Part shown: positions 1 through 10,979 of the stretch, one piece after another
Layout: every line of letters starts with the position of its first letter
How positions within the stretch are numbered: position 1 is the stretch's first letter
Assembly (NCBI GenBank): GCA_016183805.1
Contig: JACPDX010000069.1
Location: 1-53,148 of the forward strand
DNA: 53,148 nt
Direction: 5' to 3'
DNA from: Bacteroidota bacterium
Lineage (GTDB): Bacteria > Bacteroidota > Bacteroidia > Flavobacteriales_E > Vicingaceae
Notes under the pieces: model-generated
What the model was told of the DNA's origin: nothing
Databases searched by the model: none
The model's input: only the letters and a program-made list of their open reading frames with translations
Made by a program: the position numbers and the translations under genes

Positions 1-1650
1 TGATGCAACACCAGCCATAGCAACAAATAGCATGAAAAAGGCATAAAGGCTATCAATTTTATAACCAATAAATGATTTTTCTTTTATTCGTGAATCTTTA
101 AAAATTGTTTTTACTATAGCTGCTTTAGTTTCTTTTGTTTTAACCTGTTTAAAAGAAATCAAATCAATACTCACGTATTTTTTTCCTTCTATTTCTTCTG
201 CTTTATCCATGTTTTCACACAAAACTATGTTATTTGCAGTTTGTTCAGCCTCTACTGATTCAACAGTTATCATTGTTTCCGGATAAAAAGAGCTTAATGT
301 TCCTGCAAATTTATTTGCAGATGCTGTTGATAAAAACCAAACTCCCATTAGTAAAGAAGCAAATTTTACAGGTGCCAATTTGTTAACCATTGACAATCCA
401 ATTGGAGATAAACAAAGCTCACCAAACGTGTGAATTAAATATAAACTTACTAACCAAATCATACTTACTTTGGTAGAAGCATCTACCCCTTTAACACCAA
501 ATGCAATTACTAAATATCCAATGGCTAATAATAATAAACCTATTGATTGTTTGTAAGGCGAAGCTGGTTCTTTTCCTTTTTTACCCAAATAAGTCCATAG
601 GGCCACAAAAATACCTGCAAAAATTACAATGGCAACAGCATTAATGGATTGGAAATAACTTGCTGGAATTTCAGAACCAAATAAATTTCTATTGGTTTGC
701 TCTTCAGCGAAAAAAGTTAACGAAGCTCCTGCTTGTTCAAATGCTGCCCAAAAGAAAATAACAAAGAAAGCTACAATGTAAATTACCCAAATCCGTTCTC
801 TTTCAATCTTTGTTAAATTTTTATCGGACAATATAAATCCCGGAGCAGCAATAGATAATGAAAAAATAAATGCACCTATTACACCTTGGTCAAAATAATA
901 AAACAACGAAAACAAACCAATTTCAATACCAATCCACATCATTATTTGAGTTGTTGAAAAATTAGATTTAGTGCTTATATCAGCAAATTCATCTTTTTTG
1001 GTTGGTTTTGCTCCAATTGCTTTTCCTTCAGGAGTTACAATGTATTTATCTTTTAAACTTAGGAATAAAATTAAACTACAAATCATTCCTACTCCTGCTG
1101 CTAAAAATCCCCATTTAAAATCGGCAGGATTACCGGTATCACCTAAAAATCCACAAACAAGTGGTGCAAAAAATGCTCCTAGGTTAATACCCATATAAAA
1201 GATGGTAAAAGCAGAGTCAATTCTCTTGTCGCCTTCTGGATACAATTGACCAACCATGGTTGAAATATTTGGTTTAAAAAACCCATTTCCAATAATTAAT
1301 GACGTTAGTCCTACCATCATTAATGCTCTTGCCAATTCCAATTCTTCGAAAAAAGAGCCACTCATAAACATAAAAAATTGACCTATTGCCATTAAGATTC
1401 CTCCAAAAACAATTGATCGTCTGTTTCCCCAATACCTATCGGCAACATAACCTCCAATTAAAGGTGTTAAATAAACTAATCCGGTATAACTTCCATAAAT
1501 TTCGCTACCAAATGCTTTATCGTATAACAATGCTTTTGTTAAGAACAATACAAAAATTGCACGCATTCCGTAGTAACTGAATCGTTCCCACATTTCTGTA
1601 ACAAACAGGACATACAATCCTTTTGGGTGACTTAATTTTGCTTCTGACAT
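1..1650 (-). CDS. POT/PTR family proton-coupled di/tripeptide transporter (3' end outside window)
   Basis: Inner-membrane symporter that imports di- and tripeptides with protons. Translating the minus strand from ATG at 1648-1650 gives an open frame of 550 codons that runs off the left edge. Residues 19-28 read ExxERFSYYG, the family signature in helix 1 with the proton-coupling ExxERF glutamates. Many hydrophobic helices follow, with a charged loop in the middle (GAKPTKKDEF) and another near the 3' end, as in the longer bacterial POT members. It lies next to an exported DPP IV-like peptidase and an M32 carboxypeptidase, so peptide use is a sensible local theme. The substrate cannot be read from sequence. 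The C-terminus is missing only because of the window edge. Confidence 0.9.
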   Translation of the reverse strand, partial: MSEAKLSHPKGLYVLFVTEMWERFSYYGMRAIFVLFLTKALLYDKAFGSEIYGSYTGLVYLTPLIGGYVADRYWGNRRSIVFGGILMAIGQFFMFMSGSFFEELELARALMMVGLTSLIIGNGFFKPNISTMVGQLYPEGDKRIDSAFTIFYMGINLGAFFAPLVCGFLGDTGNPADFKWGFLAAGVGMICSLILFLSLKDKYIVTPEGKAIGAKPTKKDEFADISTKSNFSTTQIMMWIGIEIGLFSLFYYFDQGVIGAFIFSLSIAAPGFILSDKNLTKIERERIWVIYIVAFFVIFFWAAFEQAGASLTFFAEEQTNRNLFGSEIPASYFQSINAVAIVIFAGIFVALWTYLGKKGKEPASPYKQSIGLLLLAIGYLVIAFGVKGVDASTKVSMIWLVSLYLIHTFGELCLSPIGLSMVNKLAPVKFASLLMGVWFLSTASANKFAGTLSSFYPETMITVESVEAEQTANNIVLCENMDKAEEIEGKKYVSIDLISFKQVKTKETKAAIVKTIFKDSRIKEKSFIGYKIDSLYAFFMLFVAMAGVAS

Positions 1651-1714
1651 AAAATATTTTTTTAGAGTTTTATGATTTTAATAAGATGCGAATATATATA
1701 ATTTAAAGTAATAC

Positions 1715-3886
1715 CTATAAATTATTGATAATAAAATTGGTCATTAAATTATATAAATGCAATCGGGTATTACCCCCGCTTATTCCGTGATTTTTATTTG
1801 GGTAAGAAAATTGTGTGAATTGCTTGTTTGCTTTAATTAATGCATTAATCATTTCTGCGGTATTCTGATAATGCACATTGTCATCAGCCATACCGTGAAT
1901 TAGCAAATAATTTCCTTTTAATTTCTCCACATGATTAATTGGTGAATTATCATCATAACCCTGAGCATTTTCTTGTGGCGTTTGCATGTAACGTTCGGTA
2001 TAAATATTGTCGTAATACCTCCAATTGGTTACTGGTGCAACTGCAATAGCTGTTTTAAACACATCAGCACCTTTTAACAAACAAGAAGTAGATAAATACC
2101 CTCCAAAACTCCAACCAAAAATGCCAATTCTACTTCCATCAATGTAAGGTAGGGTTGAAAAATATTTAGCTACTTCAATTTGGTCTTCGGTCTCATATTT
2201 TCCCAATTGTTTGTAAATGCTTTTTCTAAATTCAGCTCCCCTACCCTCTGTACCTCTATTATCTACAGAAATAACAATATATCCTTTACTTGCTAAATGT
2301 TGATACCAAAAGTCATTAAAACTATCATATTCATCCATAACGGTTTGATTTCCATCACCTCCATAGACAAACATAAACAATGGATATTTTTTTGTAGAGT
2401 CGAAATCAACAGGTTTAATTGACCAAGCATTCAACTCTTGTCCGTTAATTTTTACTTTAAAAAACTCTTTATTAGTAATCGAATATTCAGCCATTCTTTT
2501 TACGATGGGTTGATTATCTTCTAACAAACGTACTTCTTTACCTTTATTATCGTTAATAGTGGTTAAATAAGGAGTCTTTGCGTTCGACCATGTATTGATA
2601 AAATAATTGAACGTGCTACTGAATTCAGCATTGTTGACACCATTCTTAGTATTTAGTTTCTTTTTATCTTTTCCATTCAACTTTATACTGTAAATATTTC
2701 TAGTTATTGGAGATTCTTCGGTAGATTGATAATACATCGTACCTGTTTTTTCATCTACTCCATAAATTTCATTCACTTCCCACAGCCCTTTGGTAACCTG
2801 ATTGATTAATTTGCCTGATAAATCATATAGATAAACATGGTTGTACCCATCTTTTTCACTGGTAATGATAAATTGATTTTTTGTAGCTAAAAAAATCGTT
2901 GTTGGAATTTCAACATAACGTTCGTCTTTCTCCTCATAAATTAATTGGGCTTGATTATTATCAACATTAATTAAATGTACTGCCAAATAATTTTGTAACC
3001 TATTAAATGTTTGAATGGCAACATTTTTTGAATCGTTACTCCAATTTATTCTTGAAATGTATTCGTATGAAATCGGTACATTTAATTTTTGATTGGTTTT
3101 TGTTTGTAAATCATACACGTAAATCTCCACTTTCGAATTTTCCTCTCCGGCTTTTGGGTACTTGAATTTTACTTGCTCAGGATATAAATCATTGTATAAT
3201 TCCATGTGCCATTCCTTCACTTTACTTTCGTCGAACTTATAGTAAGCTATTTTAGTTCCATCCGGCGACCAATCGAAAGCACTCACTAAAACCAATTCTT
3301 CTTCATATACCCAATCGGAAGCACCATTAATAATACTTCCTTTTTTGCCATCTGTGGTGATTTGAATTTCATTGTTGGAGTTTAATTCTTTGTAATAAAG
3401 GTTGTTTTCTTTTACAAAAGCCACTTCGGTACTGTTAGGCGAAAACGTAGCGTACATTTGCTTTTCCCCTTCCGAAAGTTTGTTGATTTGTTTGGTACTA
3501 ATATCATAAATAAAATAATCTGCTTTACTCGAATGGCGGTAAATTGATTCGTCATCAGAAGCTATCAACAGCTTAGTTTCTGTATTATTAAATTCATAAT
3601 CATCCAACGAAATTGGTTTATCGCCAAATTTCAATTCTTCATTTTTAAGGATAACATCTCTATACTTTTCGTCTTTATAGGAATATTTCACCAAATCACT
3701 ACCGCTTTTGGTTCTTTCGAGCGAAGTATAAAAAATCCCGTCATTTAACGACCTGATTCCACCGATTCTTTTTGCATAAAAAGAATAAGTTGCCCAAATA
3801 TTATCAATTGTAACCGATTTTTTTTGTGCAAAAGTCTGACTAACTAATATAGTTATGGCAAGAAATAAAAACGAATTTTTTTTCAT
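1715..3886 (-). CDS. Exported dipeptidyl peptidase IV-like S9 family serine peptidase
   Basis: Prolyl-oligopeptidase clan enzyme that probably removes N-terminal dipeptides from peptides in the periplasm or at the surface. Its 723 residues match the family. Residues 1-20 are a signal peptide ending at TFA-Q. The N-terminal half is a beta-propeller and contains DWVYEEE, whose acidic pair binds the substrate amino terminus in DPP IV. The C-terminal half is the alpha/beta hydrolase with the nucleophile in GWSFGG (Ser593), Asp in HGMADDN (about 668-669) and His in NKNHGI (His700). The complete triad is visible. It is divergent from the M32 carboxypeptidase gene, with about 100 bp between starts. 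Exact specificity (X-Pro or other) is inferred from the family only. Confidence 0.92.
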   Translation of the reverse strand: MKKNSFLFLAITILVSQTFAQKKSVTIDNIWATYSFYAKRIGGIRSLNDGIFYTSLERTKSGSDLVKYSYKDEKYRDVILKNEELKFGDKPISLDDYEFNNTETKLLIASDDESIYRHSSKADYFIYDISTKQINKLSEGEKQMYATFSPNSTEVAFVKENNLYYKELNSNNEIQITTDGKKGSIINGASDWVYEEELVLVSAFDWSPDGTKIAYYKFDESKVKEWHMELYNDLYPEQVKFKYPKAGEENSKVEIYVYDLQTKTNQKLNVPISYEYISRINWSNDSKNVAIQTFNRLQNYLAVHLINVDNNQAQLIYEEKDERYVEIPTTIFLATKNQFIITSEKDGYNHVYLYDLSGKLINQVTKGLWEVNEIYGVDEKTGTMYYQSTEESPITRNIYSIKLNGKDKKKLNTKNGVNNAEFSSTFNYFINTWSNAKTPYLTTINDNKGKEVRLLEDNQPIVKRMAEYSITNKEFFKVKINGQELNAWSIKPVDFDSTKKYPLFMFVYGGDGNQTVMDEYDSFNDFWYQHLASKGYIVISVDNRGTEGRGAEFRKSIYKQLGKYETEDQIEVAKYFSTLPYIDGSRIGIFGWSFGGYLSTSCLLKGADVFKTAIAVAPVTNWRYYDNIYTERYMQTPQENAQGYDDNSPINHVEKLKGNYLLIHGMADDNVHYQNTAEMINALIKANKQFTQFSYPNKNHGISGGNTRLHLYNLMTNFIINNL

Positions 3887-3959
3887 TATTATAGATTTAA
3901 AGCCACGAATTTAAAAAAATTGAATGATAATAACCATAAATTCTACTGTTAGTTTTAAC

Positions 3960-3967
3960 TACTTTTG
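3960..3967 (+). promoter_or_regulatory. Possible -7 box (TACTTTTG) for the M32 carboxypeptidase gene
   Basis: The octamer TACTTTTG fits the Bacteroidota TAnnTTTG -7 consensus and lies 21 bases before the start codon at 3989. No clear TTG -33 element is seen at 17-23 bases upstream, so this is a weak prediction. Confidence 0.35.
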
Positions 3968-3988
3968 CATCAACATTAGATTAAACCT

Positions 3989-5512
3989 ATGGATTCATAT
4001 CAAGACTACAAAAATCATTTAAGCAAAATTGCGGATGTAGAGTATTCCATTGCCGTATTAAATTGGGATCAGGAAGTTTTTATGCCCGAAAAAGGAGCTC
4101 AACATCGGGCTCAACAAATTTCTACATTGGCAGGTATCGCCCACGAACTTTCGGTGGATGAAAAGTTTGGAAAACTATTGAAAAAATTAAATGAGGAGTC
4201 TTTAGCTGAAACGGAAAAGTTAAACATAGAGGAATCGTTACTAAATTTCGAAAGAAGCAAAAAATACAGTACTGCCTTTGTACAGAAAATGAGTATGGCT
4301 ATTTCTGAGTCATTTGTTGCTTGGCAAGAAGCAAAACAAAAAAGCGATTTTTCAATTTTTGCACCCAAACTTAAGGTATTGGTTCAGCTAAAAAGAGAAG
4401 AATGTGAATTGTTGGGCTATCAGAATTATCCCTACAATGCATTGTTAGATTTACACGAACCAAAAGCTACCGTTGCCGAATTAGATGTTTTGTTTGAGGA
4501 TATTAAAAAAGAGTTAGTGCCTTATGTTCAACAGATTGCCAACGCTAAACAAAATGACGACAGTTTGATGTTTAATTTTTTTGCAAAAGACAAACAACTT
4601 GCTTTTACAGAAGTGCTTTTAGCACAAATGGGTTACAATTTTAAAGCTGGTCGTCAGGATATTTCTACCCACCCATTTACCACTAATTTTGGCTCGCATG
4701 ATGTGAGAATTACGACCAGAGTAAACGAAAACAATTTGAACGAAATTTTATGGAGCAGTATTCATGAAGGAGGACATGCTTTGTATGAACAAGGCTTGTT
4801 AATAGAAAATTACGGTTTACCAGCTGGTTCTTATTTGTCATTAGGTATTCACGAATCTCAATCGAGATTATGGGAAAATAATGTAGGAAGAAGTTATGGA
4901 TATTGGAAAAATAACTTTAAGAAGCTACAAGAGTTTTTTCCTGAAAACTTAAACAACTATTCGGCAGAAGATTTTTATAAAGCCATGAATATTGTTCGAC
5001 CATCACTTATTCGTACAAGTGCCGATGAACTTACCTATCAGTTTCATGTGTTGATTCGTTATGAAATTGAAAAGGAATTGATTTCAGGTAAAATTGAAGT
5101 AGATGATTTACCAAAAATATGGAACAAGAAATATAAAGATTACTTAAACATTGATGTTCCTAATGATGCAAAAGGTGTGTTGCAAGATATTCATTGGTCG
5201 CACGGAAGTTTTGGATATTTCCCGACCTATTCCATTGGAAGTTTTTATGCTGCACAATTTTATAATCAAGCAAAAAAAGAGATTACCAACTTGGAACAAC
5301 AAATTGAAAATGGTGAATTAACGCCTTTATTAAACTGGCTTAGAGAAAAAATTCATGTTCATGGCAGATTATTTGCAGCAAAAGAGTTGTGCGAAAAAAT
5401 TACAGGAGAAAAACTTAATTTTAAATACTTTTTAGCTTACGCTAAATTAAAATACAACAAATTGTATCAACTAAAAAGCCTCCCCAACCCCTCCGAAGGA
5501 GGGGCTATGTAG
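3989..5512 (+). CDS. Carboxypeptidase Taq-type M32 metallopeptidase
   Basis: Cytoplasmic zinc carboxypeptidase that trims C-terminal residues from peptides. Its 507 residues match the M32 family. HEGGH at residues 259-263 is the zinc-binding and catalytic HExxH motif, and HES at 288-290 supplies the third ligand (Glu289). There is no signal peptide. Start ATG 3989 follows a TAnnTTTG-like box. The normal end of the domain is around AKLKYNKLYQL; the last dozen residues (KSLPNPSEGGAM) are encoded by a dispersed GC-rich repeat (5479-5505) and the stop codon lies just after it. That tail is therefore repeat-derived and probably functionally neutral. Confidence 0.93.
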   Translation: MDSYQDYKNHLSKIADVEYSIAVLNWDQEVFMPEKGAQHRAQQISTLAGIAHELSVDEKFGKLLKKLNEESLAETEKLNIEESLLNFERSKKYSTAFVQKMSMAISESFVAWQEAKQKSDFSIFAPKLKVLVQLKREECELLGYQNYPYNALLDLHEPKATVAELDVLFEDIKKELVPYVQQIANAKQNDDSLMFNFFAKDKQLAFTEVLLAQMGYNFKAGRQDISTHPFTTNFGSHDVRITTRVNENNLNEILWSSIHEGGHALYEQGLLIENYGLPAGSYLSLGIHESQSRLWENNVGRSYGYWKNNFKKLQEFFPENLNNYSAEDFYKAMNIVRPSLIRTSADELTYQFHVLIRYEIEKELISGKIEVDDLPKIWNKKYKDYLNIDVPNDAKGVLQDIHWSHGSFGYFPTYSIGSFYAAQFYNQAKKEITNLEQQIENGELTPLLNWLREKIHVHGRLFAAKELCEKITGEKLNFKYFLAYAKLKYNKLYQLKSLPNPSEGGAM

Positions 5513-5660
5513 ATGAGCAAAACCAGAAACAACAAATCACCCACCCTACCCTCCCTCAAGGGAGGAAGCCACAACGGAGGACACTCTCCCCTTGAGGGGA
5601 GTCGGAGGGGTGATTTGAAAGATGAGCAAAACTAGAAATTAAGAAACCAGTAACTAGAAA
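5479..5660. repeat. Tandem dispersed palindromic repeats between M32 peptidase and lipoprotein gene
   Basis: This stretch holds a short GC-rich hairpin (5479-5505, CCTCCCCAACCCCTCC then GGAGGGG), then GATGAGCAAAACCAGAAA (5512-5529). A long imperfect inverted repeat follows (outer arms at 5534-5565 and 5586-5616), then GATGAGCAAAACTAGAAA (5621-5638) and an AACCAGTAACTAGAAAC-type tract. Related hairpins occur at 23563-23627. No gene lies here. Confidence 0.8.
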
Positions 5661-5675
5661 CTAAAAATAAAAACT

Positions 5676-6089
5676 ATGAACAAGCTAATTATTATTTTAT
5701 CTGCTGTAAGCTTAATAGCATGTAAAAACGGTCAAAAATCAACAACCATGAAAAATGCATCTTCAACAGAAAAAACAGCAGAAACAGCAAACCCACAAGA
5801 TGTTGTTTTTGATATAATTGTTCAATTTATTAGTAAAGGAGAAGGAATAGCTCATCCAGTAAAAACAAAATTTGAAGAAGCTGTAGCTAAATTTAATAAA
5901 GACAACCATACTAATATTGAAGCAGATGTTCGTCATTGGGGTCGTGAAGGAGAAATAGACTTGAATTACAACCTAAAAAACTTATCAACAAAGCAAAAAA
6001 ATGCTTTTTTAAGTTTAGTTAAGGAAACTGTAGGAGATACCGACATGGTACACATTAAATATAATGAAAAAGGTGTTCAAAAAAGATAA
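5676..6089 (+). CDS. Small predicted lipoprotein of unknown function
   Basis: I do not recognise this 137-residue protein. It opens with a lipoprotein signal: a hydrophobic stretch (IIILSAVSLIAC) ends in the lipobox Cys at residue 16, so it should be anchored to a membrane by acylation. A low-complexity Ser/Thr/Glu linker (residues 20-42) leads to a small mixed alpha/beta domain (about 44-135). That domain contains VRHWGREGEIDLNYNL and is otherwise polar. It has its own ATG after a repeat-filled gap and is about 100 bp before pckA, so it may be transcribed alone. No catalytic motif is evident. Confidence 0.75.
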   Translation: MNKLIIILSAVSLIACKNGQKSTTMKNASSTEKTAETANPQDVVFDIIVQFISKGEGIAHPVKTKFEEAVAKFNKDNHTNIEADVRHWGREGEIDLNYNLKNLSTKQKNAFLSLVKETVGDTDMVHIKYNEKGVQKR

Positions 6090-6134
6090 TAGAATATTAT
6101 CAATATTCAAAAACTTATGAGAACTTTGTTTATG

Positions 6135-6152
6135 CTAAGCAATAAGGCTTAG
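6135..6152 (+). other. Small hairpin in the pckA leader
   Basis: CTAAGC (6135-6140), a six-base loop, and GCTTAG (6147-6152) form a perfect inverted repeat about 40 bases before the pckA start. It could be a leader hairpin or an operator; nothing else supports a role. Confidence 0.3.
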
Positions 6153-6190
6153 ACACGTATCAATTATAAAAATCTTATTAATAAATTATC

Positions 6191-7825
6191 ATGAATTCTA
6201 GAGTAGAGTCTATTGCCAAATCTTTAAATGGTTTAGGTATTAAAGGAATTAAAGAAATCATTTACAATCCTTCGTATGAAAAATTGTTTGAATATGAAAC
6301 TGACCCATCCCTAACCGGTTTTGAAGTTGCACAAAAAACAGAGTTAGGTGCTTTAAATGTGATGACAGGAGTGTTTACAGGCAGATCTCCAAAAGACAAA
6401 TATTTTGTATTGGATGATATAACTAAAGATACGATTTGGTGGAATTCCGATAAAGCAAAAAATGATAATAAACCTACCTCACAAGTAGTATGGAATGATT
6501 TAAAGAAAACGGTAGCCGATCAACTATCCGATAAAACTTTATTTGTTGTTGATGCGTATTGCGGAGCAAACGAAAACACCAGATTAAAAGTTCGTTTTAT
6601 TATGGAAGTAGCATGGCAAGCTCATTTTGTTAAAAATATGTTTATTAGACCAACTGAAGAAGAGTTGAAAAATTTTGGTGAACCAGATTTCATTGTTATG
6701 AATGGCTCTAAAACATCTAATAAAAAATGGCAAGAACATGGATTAAATTCTGAAAATTTTATTGTTTTTAATTTAACCGAAAAAATTCAGCTTATTGGTG
6801 GTTCTTGGTATGGTGGAGAGATGAAAAAAGGATTGTTCTCTTTGATGAACTATTATTTACCATTAAAAGGAATAGCTTCAATGCACTGCTCTGCTAATGT
6901 AGGTAAGGATGGCGATACTGCTATTTTCTTTGGCTTATCAGGAACCGGTAAAACTACTTTATCAACCGATTCAAGCAGACAATTAATTGGTGATGACGAA
7001 CATGGTTGGGATAATGATGGAGTTTTTAACTTTGAAGGCGGTTGTTATGCAAAAACAATAAATTTGGACAAGAGTTCCGAACCAGAAATATATGCTGCAA
7101 TAAGAAGAGATGCATTACTTGAAAACGTTACCGTTGATGCAAATGGTAAAATAGATTTTAGTGATAAATCAGTAACTGAAAACACTAGAGTTTCTTATCC
7201 TATCTATCATATTGACAATATTGTAACACCTGTTTCTAAAGCTGGTCCTGCTAAAAAAGTTATTTTCCTTTCCGCAGATGCATTTGGAACATTACCTCCG
7301 GTATCAAAACTTACTCCTGCTCAAACTAAATACCATTTTTTATCAGGTTTTACAGCAAAATTAGCGGGTACAGAACGAGGTGTTACTGAACCTACTCCAA
7401 CTTTCTCATCTTGTTTTGGTGCGGCATTTTTAAGCTTACACCCAACTCAATACGGTAAAGAATTGGTTAAAAAAATGGAAGCGAATAATGCTACAGCATA
7501 TCTAGTTAATACCGGTTGGAACGGTAGTGGTAAACGTATTTCTATTAAAGATACTAGAGGTATTATTAATGCTATTTTAGATGGCTCTATAGAAAAAGCT
7601 GAAACTAAAATAATTCCAATTTTCAACTTAGAAGTACCCACTTCATTACCCGGAGTTGATTCATCTATTTTAGATCCTAGAGACACTTATGTAAATAGAG
7701 AAGAATGGCATGAAAAAGCAAATAAATTAGCCGGTTTATTTGTTAAAAACTTCGAAAAATTTACCGACAATGAAGAAGGGAAAGCTTTAGTTGCTGCAGG
7801 ACCTTCTGTAAGTATTGAAGCATAA
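6191..7825 (+). CDS. pckA: Phosphoenolpyruvate carboxykinase (ATP)
   Basis: Converts oxaloacetate and ATP to phosphoenolpyruvate, CO2 and ADP in gluconeogenesis, in the cytoplasm. Its 544 residues are typical of the ATP-dependent enzyme. Family motifs are visible: the kinase P-loop GLSGTGKTT from residue 248, the preceding MHCSANVG, and the metal and substrate segment IGDDEHGWD just after the P-loop. The N-terminal TGRSPKDKY binds substrate. The gene is followed by a strong hairpin terminator at 7846-7877, so it is probably monocistronic. The ATG start is unambiguous because upstream sequence contains stops and a leader hairpin. Confidence 0.97.
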   Translation: MNSRVESIAKSLNGLGIKGIKEIIYNPSYEKLFEYETDPSLTGFEVAQKTELGALNVMTGVFTGRSPKDKYFVLDDITKDTIWWNSDKAKNDNKPTSQVVWNDLKKTVADQLSDKTLFVVDAYCGANENTRLKVRFIMEVAWQAHFVKNMFIRPTEEELKNFGEPDFIVMNGSKTSNKKWQEHGLNSENFIVFNLTEKIQLIGGSWYGGEMKKGLFSLMNYYLPLKGIASMHCSANVGKDGDTAIFFGLSGTGKTTLSTDSSRQLIGDDEHGWDNDGVFNFEGGCYAKTINLDKSSEPEIYAAIRRDALLENVTVDANGKIDFSDKSVTENTRVSYPIYHIDNIVTPVSKAGPAKKVIFLSADAFGTLPPVSKLTPAQTKYHFLSGFTAKLAGTERGVTEPTPTFSSCFGAAFLSLHPTQYGKELVKKMEANNATAYLVNTGWNGSGKRISIKDTRGIINAILDGSIEKAETKIIPIFNLEVPTSLPGVDSSILDPRDTYVNREEWHEKANKLAGLFVKNFEKFTDNEEGKALVAAGPSVSIEA

Positions 7826-7845
7826 TTCAAATAAAATAATTTATC

Positions 7846-7877
7846 AAGGCCTCACATTTTTTGTGGGGCTTTTTTTA
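7846..7877 (+). terminator. Rho-independent terminator after pckA
   Basis: GCCTCACA (7849-7856), a five-T loop and TGTGGGGC (7862-7869) pair with one G-U, followed by an uninterrupted T run. Confidence 0.85.
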
Positions 7878-7980
7878 TTTTCCTCTGCTCAGAAAAATCT
7901 ATGTTTCAAGGGAATTAGTCCAACTTATAAAGACTATTTACATTAACCGATTCCTTTTAACTAATTTGGAAATCTACTAA

Positions 7981-8013
7981 TAAAAAAGGTCGTCTGAATA
8001 ACAGACGACCTTT
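7981..8013 (-). terminator. Rho-independent terminator after pntB
   Basis: A perfect 12-bp stem (7985-7996 with 8002-8013) has a five-base loop. Read on the minus strand it is followed by a T run (7982-7987 complement), 24 bases after the pntB stop. Confidence 0.9.
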
Positions 8014-8036
8014 CAAAACATAAAATATGAATTATT

Positions 8037-9431
8037 TTATCCTTTTAAATAACTTAAAATTTTGTCAACACTATCTTTAGCGTCTCCGTATAGCATTTCA
8101 GAATTTTCCTTATAAAATAGTGGGTTTTCTACTCCAGCATAACCAACTGCCATTGAACGTTTCATAATAATCACCGTTTTTGCTTTCCATGCCTCAATTA
8201 CAGGCATGCCATAAATCGGGCTCGCAGGGTCATCTTGTGCTCCCGGATTAACAACGTCATTTGCACCAATAACCATCACCACATCTGTATGAGGTAAGTC
8301 TTCGTTTATTTCATCCATTTCTAAAACAATATCATAAGGTACATTTGCTTCTGCCAATAATACGTTCATGTGACCCGGCAAACGACCTGCTACAGGATGT
8401 ATGGCAAATTTAACATCTTTACCTTCTTTTCTAAGGTATTGAACCATGTCGAAAATTGGATATTGTGCTTTGGCAACAGCCATTCCATAACCCGGAACAA
8501 TTACCACCGATTTAGCATCTTTCAACAATTCAGCAACAGCCTGATGGTCTAGTGAAGTGACTTCCCCTTCCATCTCCTGAGCAACTCCTGTTGTAACAGC
8601 ACCAAAACCTCCTAGAATAACAGAAATAAAAGACCTGTTCATTGCCTTACACATGATAATTGAAAGAATAGCACCTGAACTACCAACTAAAGCACCGGTA
8701 ACAATTAACAAATCATTTCCTAACATAAAACCTGCTGCTGCTGCTGCCCAACCCGAATAAGAGTTAAGCATAGAAACAACTACTGGCATGTCCGCACCAC
8801 CAATTGCCATTACCAACATAATCCCAATAAAAGAAGCAATTGCTGTCATCATGTATAAATACATCATTCCGTCTAAACCAGGAGCCACAGTAAATAAATA
8901 ACCCAATACAAAACAAGCAATAAGTAATATTATATTTACTAAGTGCCTACCGGGATACAACAAAGGTTTACTCATTACTTTTCCATCAAGCTTTCCCCAA
9001 GCAATAATAGATCCGGTAAAAGTAATTGCTCCAATAAATACCCCAATAAAAACTTCTACTAAATGAATGGTATGTTCAGTTCCTATAAGGGATTGAGTAT
9101 GTACATCTAAATACGAACCAAAACCAACTAATACGGCTGCTAATCCCACAAAACTATGTAAGATGGCAACCAATTGAGGCATAGATGTCATTTCAACTTT
9201 TCGAGCTACCAAAGTTCCTATTACGGCTGCAATGGCAATGGCTACAATAATATAAACATGACCTTCTACTCCTTGCCCTAAAACAGTGGCTAGAATGGCA
9301 ATTGCCATACCTATAATTCCGTAAAATACTCCACGTTTTGCTGATTCTTGAGAAGATAATCCTCCCAAACTAAGTATAAACAAGATACTTGCAAATAAGT
9401 ATGCTGCTATTTGTATTTCTTTAACTATCAT
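8037..9431 (-). CDS. pntB: NAD(P) transhydrogenase subunit beta
   Basis: Membrane subunit of proton-translocating transhydrogenase, which moves hydride between NADH and NADP+ using the proton gradient. Its 464 residues match PntB. The N-terminal two-thirds is a bundle of hydrophobic helices. The C-terminal domain III binds NADP(H); [14 protein letters not shown] contains its GxGxxxA/V fingerprint, and [12 protein letters not shown] follows. The gene begins 6 bases after the pntA stop and is co-transcribed with it; a terminator follows at 7981-8013. It should supply NADPH for biosynthesis. Confidence 0.97.
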   Translation of the reverse strand: MIVKEIQIAAYLFASILFILSLGGLSSQESAKRGVFYGIIGMAIAILATVLGQGVEGHVYIIVAIAIAAVIGTLVARKVEMTSMPQLVAILHSFVGLAAVLVGFGSYLDVHTQSLIGTEHTIHLVEVFIGVFIGAITFTGSIIAWGKLDGKVMSKPLLYPGRHLVNIILLIACFVLGYLFTVAPGLDGMMYLYMMTAIASFIGIMLVMAIGGADMPVVVSMLNSYSGWAAAAAGFMLGNDLLIVTGALVGSSGAILSIIMCKAMNRSFISVILGGFGAVTTGVAQEMEGEVTSLDHQAVAELLKDAKSVVIVPGYGMAVAKAQYPIFDMVQYLRKEGKDVKFAIHPVAGRLPGHMNVLLAEANVPYDIVLEMDEINEDLPHTDVVMVIGANDVVNPGAQDDPASPIYGMPVIEAWKAKTVIIMKRSMAVGYAGVENPLFYKENSEMLYGDAKDSVDKILSYLKG

Positions 9432-9437
9432 CTTTTT

Positions 9438-10979
9438 TTATTTTTTAAACATTTTCAACATTCGGTGAGTAACTAAAAATCCTCCAACAATATTAATACT
9501 GGCAACCAAAATGGCTACAAAAGCTAATATAGTCATAGGGCTCGATATATCGCTAGTGGTTTGTAATAATCCTCCAACAATGATAATTCCACTGATGGCA
9601 TTGGTAACAGCCATTAACGGAGTGTGTAAAGAATGTGAAACATTCCAAATGACTTGCCATCCAATAAATACAGACAATACAAATACTGTAAAATGTTGCA
9701 TAAATTCTGCTGGTGCAAATTGTCCTAATACCAATAACAAAGCACCTATAGCACAAAGTTTTATCACCATTCCTGTTGCTTCTTGTTTCGCTTTTCTAGC
9801 TGCAACAATTTTTGGGTCTTCTACTTCAACTGGAGCAACAACTGGTTTTTGAGGGCTAACTGGAAGTGGTTTTGGTGGCCAATTTATTTTACCATCGTAA
9901 GTAACCATGGCTCTAGAAACCACATCATCTTCCATATCAATTTTAAAGTTCTCGGCTTTTCCCATATCATCTAAAAGATGACAAAGGTTGTTTCCGTATA
10001 ACTGAGACGCTTGGTTAGGCAATTGATTAAGTTTACCCAAAATAGTAACTCCGTTTTCGGTAGTATAAACTTCTCCAGGTTTAGTCATGGTACAGTTACC
10101 ACCACAAGATGCTGCTAAATCAACAATAACAGAACCTGGTTTCATTGCTGCAACATGATAATCCAAAATTAATTTTGGTGCATCTCTACCAGGTATTAAT
10201 GCAGTAGTAATGATAATATCTACGTCTGCTGCTTGTTCTAAAAATAATTTCATTTCTGCATCAATAAATTCTTGGCTCATTACTTTAGAATATCCTGAGG
10301 AAGTAGCTCCATCTTCTTCAATTTCTACAGTAAGAAATGATGCCCCCATAGATTCTATTTGTTCCGCAACTTCTTTTCTAGTATCAAAAGCCCTAACAAT
10401 TGCACCCAACGAGTTTGCTGCACCAATAGCTGCTAAACCTGCTACTCCTGCTCCAACTACCAGTATTTTTGCAGGATCAACTTTTCCGGCGGCTGTGATT
10501 TGACCATTTAAAAATTTACCATAATAATTAGCTCCTTCAATTACAGCTCTATAACCCGATATGTTTGCCATAGAAGATAAAACGTCCATTTTTTGTGCTC
10601 TGGAAATTCTAGGAATAGCATCCATAGCCACAGCATTTACTTTTTTATCGGCAAGTTTTTGAAGTAATTCAGGGTTTTGTGCAGGCCATAAATAACTCAA
10701 CAATACCAAACCTTCTTTCATCATGTCCACCTCTTCATAAGTGGGCCCAAGTACTTTTAGTACAATGTCTGAGTTACTGTATATATCAGCAGCGGTTGAA
10801 ACTATTGTTGCTCCTGCTTCTTCGAATGCTGCATTCGAAAAATTTGCTTTTACACCTGCATTTTCTTGAATAAATACACTAAATCCTTGTTTTATTAATC
10901 GTAATACTGTCTTTGGAGTGGCTGCTACTCTAAGTTCGTTTGGATTTATTTCCGAAGGAATTCCAACTTTCATATCCAT
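9438..10979 (-). CDS. pntA: NAD(P) transhydrogenase subunit alpha
   Basis: Partner of PntB, 513 residues. The N-terminal domain I binds NAD(H) and resembles alanine dehydrogenase: [18 protein letters not shown] near residue 5 and the Rossmann loop [15 protein letters not shown]. After a proline-rich linker (about residues 370-390) come four hydrophobic helices of domain II, so this is the long fused alpha form rather than the split PntAA/PntAB form. It starts with ATG at 10979, with a possible second ATG two codons on. First gene of the pntAB operon. Confidence 0.97.
   Translation of the reverse strand: MDMKVGIPSEINPNELRVAATPKTVLRLIKQGFSVFIQENAGVKANFSNAAFEEAGATIVSTAADIYSNSDIVLKVLGPTYEEVDMMKEGLVLLSYLWPAQNPELLQKLADKKVNAVAMDAIPRISRAQKMDVLSSMANISGYRAVIEGANYYGKFLNGQITAAGKVDPAKILVVGAGVAGLAAIGAANSLGAIVRAFDTRKEVAEQIESMGASFLTVEIEEDGATSSGYSKVMSQEFIDAEMKLFLEQAADVDIIITTALIPGRDAPKLILDYHVAAMKPGSVIVDLAASCGGNCTMTKPGEVYTTENGVTILGKLNQLPNQASQLYGNNLCHLLDDMGKAENFKIDMEDDVVSRAMVTYDGKINWPPKPLPVSPQKPVVAPVEVEDPKIVAARKAKQEATGMVIKLCAIGALLLVLGQFAPAEFMQHFTVFVLSVFIGWQVIWNVSHSLHTPLMAVTNAISGIIIVGGLLQTTSDISSPMTILAFVAILVASINIVGGFLVTHRMLKMFKK

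Noticed and set aside
9511-10503. Several plus-strand ORFs across pntA
   Set aside because: They are antisense shadows of a clear, full-length pntA and match no family.
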